Source: JASHPR01 sp963844655 (GTDB taxonomy: Bacteria > Actinomycetota > Actinomycetes > Streptosporangiales > Streptosporangiaceae). Taken from it: a stretch of 64,000 nt of DNA. How positions within the stretch are numbered: position 1 is the stretch's first letter; each line of letters begins with the position of its first letter. The notes beneath the pieces are model-generated. The model was given only the letters and a program-made list of their open reading frames with translations. It was not told the DNA's origin and did no database searches. The stretch lies in contig CAWJPA010000007.1 in assembly GCA_963844655.1 (NCBI GenBank), positions 1,550,001 to 1,614,000 on the forward strand. Reading direction: 5' to 3'. Shown piece by piece: positions 7,295-14,457 of this stretch. Position numbers and translations under genes: made by a program.

Positions 7295-8184
7295 GCAAGT
7301 TCGACGCCCAGTTCGCGGGTCGGCTGGACGGTCAGACCGTGCTAGTCACCGGCACCAAGGGCGGTATCGGCCACGAAACCGCCCAAGGCATTGGGAATAG
7401 TGGGGCGACTGTGCTGGTGCACGCCCGTCGTGTCGACGACGCCCAACGCGCTGTCGACCTACTGGTCAACAACGGCAACGGCAAGGGCCAGTACCTGTCC
7501 GTAGCCGCAGACCTCGGATCTCTGGCGGGTGTTCGGGAACTCGTCGACGCTGTGCACGAGGCCGCGCCGAAGGGACTCAACGGACTGGTTAACAACGCGG
7601 GCGCCGCGTTCTCTAGCAAGGCGCTGTCTCCCGACGGGTACGAGCGGACCATCGCCATCAATCACGTCGCGCTGGCGGCACTGACCGACGGGCTGCTCGA
7701 CCTGCTCCGGAAGGGCGCTGATGATTTCGCCGCGCCCTCGCGGGTGGTCAACATGACCGCCCTGATCGAGTCGCGGGGCAAGCCGATCACCGACTGGAGC
7801 TACCCGGGTAAGTACAAGCAGATCCAGGCCTACGCCGATGCCAAACTGCTGGCCCTGATGTACACCTACGCCCAAGCTCGCCGCCATGGGGGCGAGGGCC
7901 TGACGTTCAACGCAGTCAGCCCGGGCGCGGTCAAAACCAGTCTCGGCAGCAAGGCCGGCGGCCCGTTCAAAACGATTCAGGCGTTGACCAATCCGTTCGT
8001 CGGGCCTCCGGAGAAGGGGTCACGCGGCTGTGTGCGGCTGATGGCCGATCCCGAGCTCGCAACCGCGACCGGGGGCTACTACAGCTCGGCGAAGTTGAAG
8101 AAGTCATCCAAGAAGTCTCGTGACCATGACGCTCAGGACCGGGTGTGGGAGCAGACCGAACGCGAATTGAACAGCCACAACTGA
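7291..8184 (+). CDS. Short-chain dehydrogenase/reductase (retinol dehydrogenase-like)
   Basis: The 297-residue SDR has TGTKGGIG at about residue 21, NNAG near 107, and YADAK as the YxxxK motif near 180. The position where a catalytic Ser is expected reads VVNMTAL, so Thr or a nearby residue must substitute. The C-terminus is long and lysine-rich (KLKKSSKKSRD), unusual for the family and perhaps peripheral. GGGAGAAG upstream and the overlapping upstream mini-ORF support the ATG at 7291. The substrate is unknown; retinol-DH-like SDRs reduce or oxidise lipophilic carbonyls. Confidence 0.8.
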   Translation: MSKFDAQFAGRLDGQTVLVTGTKGGIGHETAQGIGNSGATVLVHARRVDDAQRAVDLLVNNGNGKGQYLSVAADLGSLAGVRELVDAVHEAAPKGLNGLVNNAGAAFSSKALSPDGYERTIAINHVALAALTDGLLDLLRKGADDFAAPSRVVNMTALIESRGKPITDWSYPGKYKQIQAYADAKLLALMYTYAQARRHGGEGLTFNAVSPGAVKTSLGSKAGGPFKTIQALTNPFVGPPEKGSRGCVRLMADPELATATGGYYSSAKLKKSSKKSRDHDAQDRVWEQTERELNSHN

Positions 8185-8267
8185 GCGGCTCCAGTCGGCT
8201 ATCGCCAGCACAGCCGGTGCGGCAACGCCCGCGCCTTCACTAACCTCGGGCTCTAAAAGAATAGGAC

Positions 8268-8684
8268 TTGTCTAGGAACCGCTGGCCTCCAGCTCGGCGC
8301 CATGCGTTGCGCCAGCATCAGGCCCGCCAGGACCAGGAGCGCAGCACCACCGGATCGCTGTGGCGAGGCAGCCCGTGTGTGTTCACCACACCGATCGGCA
8401 CTCCGGTTGATCCCCGCAATGACTTCCGGGAGTTCAAGAAGCTACTCACCCGTGCCGATCTTCCGTCGGTCCGGCTCCATGACCTGAGGCACACTGCCGC
8501 CAGTCTTTTGCTCGCTCAGAACGTCCCCGCCCGTGTGGTGATGGAGATCCTCGGTCATAGCCAGATCGCGCTGACCATGAACACCTATAGCCACGTCGCT
8601 CCGGAGGTCTCCCGTGAGGCCGCCGAGCGCATGGCCCGGCTGCTATGGCAAGACGCTGATGATGGCCAGGGGAGCAGCACATGA
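8268..8684 (+). pseudogene. C-terminal fragment of a phage/ICE-type tyrosine integrase
   Basis: About 138 residues cover only the end of the catalytic domain: RLHDLRHTAASLLLAQ (HxxR), VMEILGHSQ (third catalytic His) and the nucleophile in MNTYSHV. The N-terminal core-binding domain and the first catalytic Arg are absent, so the gene is broken. It points toward tRNA-Lys, which lies just beyond the IS481 element. That is the usual arrangement of an actinomycete integrative element sited at a tRNA 3' end. I infer a decayed integrated element whose remaining cargo is not recognisable. Confidence 0.75.
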
Positions 8685-8752
8685 CGCCAGTTGCTGCTCA
8701 GGCAAGACACAGCAACGGTGTGGTGGCCGCCACATGGGTGTGAGCTGGAAAA

Positions 8753-8779
8753 GTACGGGTGCGCCTGTACGGGTGGGCG
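8753..8779. repeat. Left flanking repeat of the IS481 element
   Basis: GTACGGGTGCGCC (8753-8765) is followed by TGTACGGGTGGGCG up to the IS end. CCTGTACGGGTG (8764-8775) recurs exactly at 10140-10151 on the other side of the element, and the 16-base flanks match at 14 positions when their last four bases (GGCG versus CGCC) are included. This is either a long target-site duplication or a pre-existing 14-bp tandem repeat split by insertion. Confidence 0.6.
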
Positions 8780-10139
8780 TGTGGACCTTCGGGTGATGCT
8801 TGACGATCGTCATCCGGGTGATCCTTGACACCCCGGTTTGCAGGTTAGACCCGTGCCGCGTTTTTCTTGCGCACCTCCCCGTGGCTGGTGCGGGGGACGG
8901 TCTTGAGCAGTTCGCTGCCGACCCAGAACTGCAGCAGGTCTTTGCCCACGTGGACGTCGCAGCGGGCCCCGGCGTGGTGCTTGCCGACGCTGACCTGCTG
9001 CCAGGACACGCACACCACGCCGTTGCCGCCGACCTTGCGGGCGATCCAGTCCTCGCCGGTCCGGTCGGGCAGCAGCACGCAGACGTCGGCTGGCCAGGCT
9101 GCCCAGGCCGTCCCCGGCCTGGGCAGCCGTGCTGAAGCGGGCGGCCGGAGTGGCCATGGCCAGAGACTGGTGCGGCCGCTGGGTGTTGTAGTAGCCCACC
9201 CACTCATCCAGCGCCTGCTGCGCGGTCCTCAGCGTCCGGAACACCTGCCTGGTGCCGAACTCCGCCCGCAGGGTGCGGTGGAACCGCTCGATCTTCCCCG
9301 TGGCCGTCGGGGACCGGGGCGCGGTGAGCAGGTGATCGATGCCGTTGTCCCGGCAGATCTTGCCGGACAGCACCTCGACCGGGGGATGACCGAACCGGCC
9401 GGTGAACACCTTCCCGTTATCAGTCAGGATCTGCTGCGGCACCCCATGCGCGCGCAGCGCCGCGGCCAGCGCGTCACACACCGGCCGGGTCCGCTCGGCG
9501 GCCATCAGCGCCGCCGGCACGCAGAACCGCGAATGATCATCGATACCGGTCAGCGCCTTCGCCCGGCTCCCGTCCGCCAGCAGGAACCCGCCGACCACAT
9601 CCATCTGCCACAACTCCATGGCCGGCCCGCGCTCCCACCGGCGCCACTCCTCCCGCCGGCGCCGCCGCCCGTCCGCCTCGATCAGCCCGGCCCGCACCAG
9701 CGCCCGGTATACCCCCGACTCCGACGGCACCGGATCGATCTCAAGGCGGCCCAGCTCGAAGACGATCCGCCGCGCCCCCCACGACCGGTGCACCCGCCGC
9801 AACTCCAGGACCTGCGCCTCGACCACCGGATCCATCTGATGCGGGCAGCTGCCCGGCCGGTGCGACCGGTCCTCCAGCCCCGCCAGGCCCCCGGCCTCAT
9901 ACCGCGCCAGCCACGCATGCACACTCTGCCGCGAAACCCCCCACCGGCCCGCGACCTCCATGACCGTCCGGCCCTCGCCAATCACCGCCAGGACAGCCTG
10001 ATACCGCTGCTCAGCCACACTCAACTCCCTCATATCAAGGGAGTGTCAAGGATCAGCCGAACCAGCTGTCAGGCATCAGCCGGAACACCGTCAACCATCA
10101 GCCGAAGGCCAGACGTCAAGCCTCAGCCGAACTAATACA
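8780..10139 (-). mobile_element. IS481-family insertion sequence (about 1.36 kb)
   Basis: The ends begin TGT and close ACA as in IS481 elements. The outer 26 bases at the left (from 8780) and the reverse complement of the right (ending 10139) match at 19 positions. Further in, GTGTCAAGGATCA is repeated in inverted orientation at both ends (about 8818-8830 and 10045-10057). The right side also carries several related ATCAGCCG repeats that may bind transposase. The single transposase gene is frameshifted near its 3' end. The element sits between an integrase fragment and the 3' end of tRNA-Lys. Confidence 0.8.
8845..10033 (-). pseudogene. IS481-family transposase, frameshifted near the C-terminus
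   Basis: The N-terminal HTH (VMEVAGRWGVSRQSVHAWL) and the DDE catalytic core are intact in one frame: MDVVGGF, LTDNGKVFTGRF and GKIERFHRTLRAEF carry the D, D and E. The family's C-terminal block (DWIARKVGGNGVVCVSWQQ and onward) continues in a different frame from about 9130 to the stop at 8845. The shift lies around 9090-9135. The catalytic domain could still be made, with an aberrant tail if the reading continues in the original frame to 8810. Either mutation or an assembly indel explains it. Confidence 0.8.
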
Positions 10140-10155
10140 CCTGTACGGGTGCGCC
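10140..10155. repeat. Right flanking repeat of the IS481 element, adjoining tRNA-Lys
   Basis: CCTGTACGGGTGCGCC (10140-10155) is the right-hand copy of the IS flank. Its last bases enter the acceptor stem of tRNA-Lys (10150-10222). GTACGGGTGCGCC (10143-10155) is also identical to 8753-8765. Confidence 0.6.
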
Positions 10156-10222
10156 GCCAGGGACTTGAACCCCGAACCCGCGGATTAAGAGTCCGCTGCT
10201 CTGCCAATTGAGCTAGCGGCGC
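10150..10222 (-). tRNA. tRNA-Lys (CUU anticodon)
   Basis: A 73-nt cloverleaf reads on the minus strand from 10222. The acceptor stem is GCGCCGC/GCGGCGC with discriminator A, the D-arm is AGCTCAATTGGCAGAGC, the anticodon loop CTCTTAA carries CTT, and the T-arm is GTTCAAGTC. CCA is not encoded. Its 3' end faces the IS481 element and integrase fragment, consistent with use as an integration site. Confidence 0.95.
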
Positions 10223-10236
10223 CTGAGACCTCAGCG

Positions 10237-10266
10237 AGGATAGCAGCCCAGCGCTGGCCGAGCGAA
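10237..10266 (-). promoter_or_regulatory. tRNA-Lys promoter candidate
   Basis: On the minus strand TTCGCT (10266-10261) and TATCCT (10242-10237) are separated by 18 bp, and the -10 box ends 14 bp before the mature tRNA 5' end. Confidence 0.45.
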
Positions 10267-10317
10267 TTACCCTGCGCACGTACTGTGCTGAAACTGCCGG
10301 GCGGTGGCTGATCTTGG

Positions 10318-11712
10318 TCAGCCGCCGAGGAACCTGCCCATGACCCGCGCCGCCTGGGACGGGCGCCCGGTTTTGGCCTCCTCGCGGTCGGCCCAGCTCA
10401 TGGTCTGCAGGCCGGCGTTCACGCCCATCCAGCGCAGTGGTTCCGGCTCCCACTGCGGCGAGCGGTGGCCCACCCACGGCAGCCGGGTGATCTCGGTGTC
10501 GGCCCCGGTGACGAGGTCGGCCAGGGTCCGGCCGGCCAGGTTGGTGGTGGACACGCCGTCGCCGACGTAGCCGCCCGCCCAGCCGATTCCGGTGGACCGG
10601 TCCAGGCCCGCGGAGGCGCACCAGTCCCGCGGCACGCCGATCGGGCCGCCCCAGGCGTGCGACACCTGGACCTCGCCGATCGCCGGGAACAGGTCGGCCA
10701 GGGTGCTCCGCAGTCCCGCGAACACCGCGGGGCTGCGGTCGAACGATGGCCGCACCGCCGAGCCGAAGTGGTACGGAGCGCCGCGGCCGCCGAACGCCAG
10801 CCGGCCGTCCGCGGTGCGCTGCCCGTAGATGATCAGGTGCCGCATGTCGCTGAACGTGGGCCGGCTGGCCAGGCCGATCTCGTCCCAGACGGCCTGGGGC
10901 AACGGCGTGGTCGCGATCATCAGCGAGTACACCGGGGCCACCGCGCGGCGCTGGCCGGGCAGCAGCGCGGTGTAGCCCTCGGTCGCGCGGATCACGTACC
11001 GGGCACGCACCGTCCCCCGGGTCGTCACCAGCCGTCCCGGGCTGATCTCCCGAACCGGGGTGCGCTCGAACAGCGAGACCCCGCGCTTGCGGACCGCAGC
11101 GGCCAGCCCCCGGACCAGCCGCGAGGGATGGATCGCGGCGCAGTGCGGCGTGTAGACGCCGCCGACCACGCCCGACGCCCCGGCCAGGGCCTGGGCTTCG
11201 CCGGCCGACAGCAGCCGCAGGTCCTCCTCGCCAAAGCCGAACGACCTGGCTTCCTCCACCTCTTCCCTGGCCCGCTGCAGGTGCACCTCGGAGCGGGCGA
11301 GTTGCACGGTTCCGCCCTTGGCCCAGTGGCAGTCGATGCCCTCGGCCGCCGCTACCTTGCCCACCTCGTCCACCGTGGCCTGCATGGCCCGGTACATCGC
11401 GATCGCCGCGTCCCGGCCGGCCATCCGCTCCAGCTTCCCGAGCGAGGCGGGGAACAGAGCCGAGCACCAGCCTCCGTTGCGGCCCGACGCGCCGAACCCC
11501 GCGATGTCGCGCTCGCAGACCGCTATCTTCAGGGCCGGATCGGCCAGCGACAGGTAGTAGGCGGTCCACAGTCCCGTGTACCCAGCGCCGGCGATCGCCA
11601 CGTCCACCTCGAGGTCCCCGGGCAGCGGATCACCCGGCTCGAGGGTGCCGGGCACGGTGTCGTGCCAGAACGACAGTTTCCGGTACACATTGGGTGCGGG
11701 CATGCCCACCAT
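10318..11712 (-). CDS. FAD-dependent oxidoreductase (DAO family)
   Basis: From the ATG at 11712 the protein has about 464 residues. The N-terminal Rossmann motif is VAIAGAGYTGLWTAYYL, followed by GASGRNGGWCSALFP, a glycine-rich FAD-binding block common to amine/amino-acid oxidases such as the gamma-glutamylputrescine oxidase group. The C-terminal GWAGGYVGDGVSTTNLAG completes the FAD site. It likely oxidises an amine or amino acid, giving H2O2. A longer open frame starts at 11760, but MVGMPAPNVYRKLSFWHD looks like the family start. It diverges from the phosphatase gene 46 bp away, so the two share a promoter region. Confidence 0.85.
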   Translation of the reverse strand: MVGMPAPNVYRKLSFWHDTVPGTLEPGDPLPGDLEVDVAIAGAGYTGLWTAYYLSLADPALKIAVCERDIAGFGASGRNGGWCSALFPASLGKLERMAGRDAAIAMYRAMQATVDEVGKVAAAEGIDCHWAKGGTVQLARSEVHLQRAREEVEEARSFGFGEEDLRLLSAGEAQALAGASGVVGGVYTPHCAAIHPSRLVRGLAAAVRKRGVSLFERTPVREISPGRLVTTRGTVRARYVIRATEGYTALLPGQRRAVAPVYSLMIATTPLPQAVWDEIGLASRPTFSDMRHLIIYGQRTADGRLAFGGRGAPYHFGSAVRPSFDRSPAVFAGLRSTLADLFPAIGEVQVSHAWGGPIGVPRDWCASAGLDRSTGIGWAGGYVGDGVSTTNLAGRTLADLVTGADTEITRLPWVGHRSPQWEPEPLRWMGVNAGLQTMSWADREEAKTGRPSQAARVMGRFLGG

Positions 11713-11758
11713 CGTGACAGGCGGTACCGCAGTTGACCTAGTCGGGCATGCTTGTCCC

Positions 11759-12322
11759 ATGCCCGCTCACGATCACGCGCCAGCGACCGCACCGGCCCCC
11801 AGACATGCGTCCGGGCCGTACCGGGTGTGCCTGGTCTGCCTGGGCAATATCTGCCGGTCGCCCACGGCGGAGGTGGTGCTCCGCGCCGAGATCGACCGGG
11901 CGGGCCTGACCGCGAAGGTCGAGGTGGACAGCGCAGGCACCGGGGACTGGCACCTGGGCGGGCCGATGGACCCGGGGGCCCGCGCCGAGCTTTCCCGGCG
12001 CGGCTACGACGGATCCGGGCACCGGGCGCGGCAGTTTAAGCCGTCCTGGTTCGACCGCTATGACCTCGTGGCGGCCATGGACGCGGGCAACCTGGCGCGG
12101 CTGCGGCGCATGGCCCCGGACACGGAGACCGCGGAGCGGATCGTGCTGTTCTTGTCCTTCGACCCGGCCCGGGCCGATGAGCAGGGCCTGGAGGTCCCCG
12201 ACCCTTATAACGGCGGCCCGGAGGAGTACGAGCTGGTCTTCGACCTGCTGTTGCCGGCCGCGCGGGGCCTGACGGATCAGCTGGCGGCGCTGCTCACCGG
12301 CCGGCCCGCCGCACCGGGCTGA
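11759..12322 (+). CDS. Low-molecular-weight protein tyrosine phosphatase
   Basis: The 187-residue protein carries the P-loop VCLGNICRSPTAE (about residues 26-38) with nucleophilic Cys and Arg, and the general-acid motif VPDPYNGGPEEYE near 145. These define LMW-PTPases, which dephosphorylate phosphotyrosine in proteins. The ATG at 11759 is the first good start; a longer open frame continues upstream through the divergent gene and is not credible. The stop lies 2 bp before the GTG of the kinase-like gene, so the two are co-transcribed. Confidence 0.92.
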   Translation: MPAHDHAPATAPAPRHASGPYRVCLVCLGNICRSPTAEVVLRAEIDRAGLTAKVEVDSAGTGDWHLGGPMDPGARAELSRRGYDGSGHRARQFKPSWFDRYDLVAAMDAGNLARLRRMAPDTETAERIVLFLSFDPARADEQGLEVPDPYNGGPEEYELVFDLLLPAARGLTDQLAALLTGRPAAPG

Positions 12323-12324
12323 GC

Positions 12325-13233
12325 GTGGGCGTGGCCGGCCCGGACGCCCCGATCCGGCTGGAGCGGCTGCTCGGCACCGGAGTGCGCCGCTGCCGGGGGA
12401 TCGGCGGCCAGCACGGCGTGCGCCACTACCGCGCGGAGCTTGACGACGGCCGCGTGGTCTTCGCCAAGATCGCCGGGGATGAGCCGGCGGCTCCGGCCGT
12501 GGATGCTCCGGCCGGGGATGCTCCGGGCGGCTTCGAGGCGGAGGCGCGGGGGCTGCGCTGGCTGGGCGAGGCGGGGGCGGTGCCGGTGCCCGAGGTAATC
12601 GGCTGGGATGCCGCCGCGCTGGTCATCTCCTGGATCCCGCAGGAGGCGCCGGGGCCGCGGGCCGCGGAGCGGTTCGGCCGGGACCTTGCGCGGATGCATG
12701 CGGCGGGGCCCGGGGCGTTCGGGGCTCCCTGGGCCGGGTCCATCGCCGGGCTGCCGCTGCCCAACGACGCCGGGGACAGCTGGCCCGAATGGTACGGGGA
12801 GCACCGGCTGCTGCCTTACGCCCGCCGCGCCAGGGACCTCGGCTTCCTGACCCCCGCGGATGCCGGACTGATCGAGACCGTGGCCGCCCGCGCCGCCGAC
12901 CTGGCCGGGCCGCGCGAGGCCCCGGCCCGGATCCACGGCGACTGCTGGTCCGGGAACGTCCTGTGGTCCGGCGGCCGGGGGTGGCTGATCGACCCGGCGG
13001 CCCACGGCGGGCACCGGGAGACCGACCTGGCCATGCTGGCCCTGTTCGGCGCGCCGTTCCTGTCCCTGGTCGTCGCGTCCTACGAGGAGGTCGCGCCGCT
13101 GGCGGCGGGCTGGCGGGACCGGGTGCCGCTCCATCAGCTGCATCCGCTGCTCGTCCACGTGTGCCTGTTCGGACCGGGCTACCGGGCCGAGGCCCTGGCG
13201 GCGGCCCGCGCCGCGCTGGCCCTGGCGCCCTGA
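12325..13233 (+). CDS. Fructosamine kinase family protein
   Basis: The 302-residue aminoglycoside-phosphotransferase-like fold has RIHGDCWSGNVLW (catalytic HGD, about residue 207) and LIDPAAHGGHRETDLAML (metal-binding DP), the pair that marks the fructosamine/ketosamine-3-kinase family. These enzymes phosphorylate sugars attached non-enzymatically to amines so that the adduct breaks down. It starts with GTG 2 bp after the phosphatase stop. The partner phosphatase suggests a shared repair or signalling role, which is inference. Confidence 0.85.
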   Translation: MGVAGPDAPIRLERLLGTGVRRCRGIGGQHGVRHYRAELDDGRVVFAKIAGDEPAAPAVDAPAGDAPGGFEAEARGLRWLGEAGAVPVPEVIGWDAAALVISWIPQEAPGPRAAERFGRDLARMHAAGPGAFGAPWAGSIAGLPLPNDAGDSWPEWYGEHRLLPYARRARDLGFLTPADAGLIETVAARAADLAGPREAPARIHGDCWSGNVLWSGGRGWLIDPAAHGGHRETDLAMLALFGAPFLSLVVASYEEVAPLAAGWRDRVPLHQLHPLLVHVCLFGPGYRAEALAAARAALALAP

Positions 13234-13271
13234 GGTCAGTCGGCTCGGGGCGCCAGCATCCTTAGCTTGGT

Positions 13272-13300
13272 TTGTCGACTATTCCGATAGATGTGATAGG
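13272..13300 (+). promoter_or_regulatory. Promoter candidate of the sulfite oxidase gene
   Basis: TTGTCG (13272-13277) and GATAGG (13295-13300) are spaced 17 bp apart, 41 bp upstream of the ATG at 13342. The stretch between them includes ATTCCGATAGATGTGATAGG, a repeated GATAG pattern that might bind a regulator. Confidence 0.35.
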
Positions 13301-13341
13301 TTTAGCTCATCAGCCGAGTTCGCGAGCACAGGGGGCAGGTC

Positions 13342-14457
13342 ATGACGATCGGGAACCTCGCGTCGCTGACCTGGGCGAACCGGGTGGCGAACCCGGAGGA
13401 AGAGCGCCAGGTGGCAGTCCAGGCCGGGATGGTGGTCAACGGAACCGAGCCGCTCAACTGCGAGAGCCCGGTGACCATGCTCGGCGGTGAGGTGACGCCA
13501 ACCGCCCAGTTCTACCGGCGCAACAACTTCCCGATACCGGTTCTCGACGGAGCCGCCTGGCGTCTCGGCGTGAGGGGCCTGGTTGACCTGCCGCTGAGTC
13601 TGAGCCTGCACGAGCTGACCCAGATGCCCGCGGAGACCATGGTGGTCACGCTCGAATGCGCCGGGAACGGGCGCCGGATGTACCGGCCGCCGGCCGTGGG
13701 GGAGCAGTGGGGATTCGGGGCGGTGAGCACGGCGGAATGGACCGGCGTGCCCCTGGCGGCGGTTCTCCGGCGCGCCGGGATCCAGCCGGGTGCTCATGAG
13801 GTGGTGTTCAGCGGCGCGGATCGCGGCTCGGTCGACGGCCGGCCGCATCCCATCCACTTCGAGCGGAGCCTCTCGGTGGCAGACGCCCTGGAGTCCGGCG
13901 CCCTGCTGGCCTACGCGATGAACGGCCAGCCGCTGCCCGCCCGGCACGGCTACCCGCTCCGGCTGGTCGTGCCGGGCTGGTACGCGGTCGCCTCGGTCAA
14001 GTGGCTCAGCAGCATCCGGGTGACGGACGGGCCGTTCGGGGGGTTCTTCCAGACCCAGCGCTACGTCTACGAGTGGGATCGCGATGGGACCGAGGTACGG
14101 GAGCCGGTCCGGCTGCAGAAGGTCCGCGCTCTGATCACCCGGCCCGGATCCGGCCAGGCCCTGGCGGGCGGCGCCCTGATCGTGCGCGGGGTGGCCTGGT
14201 CAGGCGCGGCGCCGATCGAGCGGGTCGAGGTCAGCCTGAACCACGGCCCCTGGCAGAAGACGCGCCTGGTCGGCGTGCCCGCGGCGCACGGATGGCAGCA
14301 GTGGGAGTTCCTGGCCAGCGGGCTGAGCCCGGGAGAGGCGAGCATCCGCGCCCGGGCGACGGACCTGGTTGGCCAGGTTCAGCCGGAGCGGCCGGAGTGG
14401 AACCGCCGCGGCTACGGGGCCAACTTCATCCATGAGGTCGTGGTGCGGGCCGGCTGA
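13342..14457 (+). CDS. Sulfite oxidase-family molybdoenzyme
   Basis: The 371-residue protein has the Moco-binding oxidoreductase domain. TLECAGNGR near residue 112 supplies the Cys that ligates molybdenum; HGYPLRLVVPGWYAVASVKWL near 205-225 is the other family signature. The C-terminal 110 residues form the Mo-co dimerization domain (VRGVAWSGAAPIERVEVSLNHGPW). There is no signal peptide, so it appears cytoplasmic, and no heme domain. It probably oxidises sulfite or a related sulfur compound. GGGGGCAGG precedes the ATG. Its 3' end overlaps the convergent histidine kinase gene by 32 bp. Confidence 0.88.
   Translation: MTIGNLASLTWANRVANPEEERQVAVQAGMVVNGTEPLNCESPVTMLGGEVTPTAQFYRRNNFPIPVLDGAAWRLGVRGLVDLPLSLSLHELTQMPAETMVVTLECAGNGRRMYRPPAVGEQWGFGAVSTAEWTGVPLAAVLRRAGIQPGAHEVVFSGADRGSVDGRPHPIHFERSLSVADALESGALLAYAMNGQPLPARHGYPLRLVVPGWYAVASVKWLSSIRVTDGPFGGFFQTQRYVYEWDRDGTEVREPVRLQKVRALITRPGSGQALAGGALIVRGVAWSGAAPIERVEVSLNHGPWQKTRLVGVPAAHGWQQWEFLASGLSPGEASIRARATDLVGQVQPERPEWNRRGYGANFIHEVVVRAG

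Noticed and set aside
8268..8684. An intact site-specific integrase
   Set aside because: The N-terminal half and first catalytic Arg are missing, so it cannot be a working recombinase.
8753..10155. GTACGGGTGCGCC copies as attL/attR of an element equal to the IS481 interval
   Set aside because: The interval is exactly one IS with TGT/ACA ends and only the IS transposase inside; the repeats are better explained as insertion flanks or a tandem repeat. The repeat includes just the last few bases of the tRNA.
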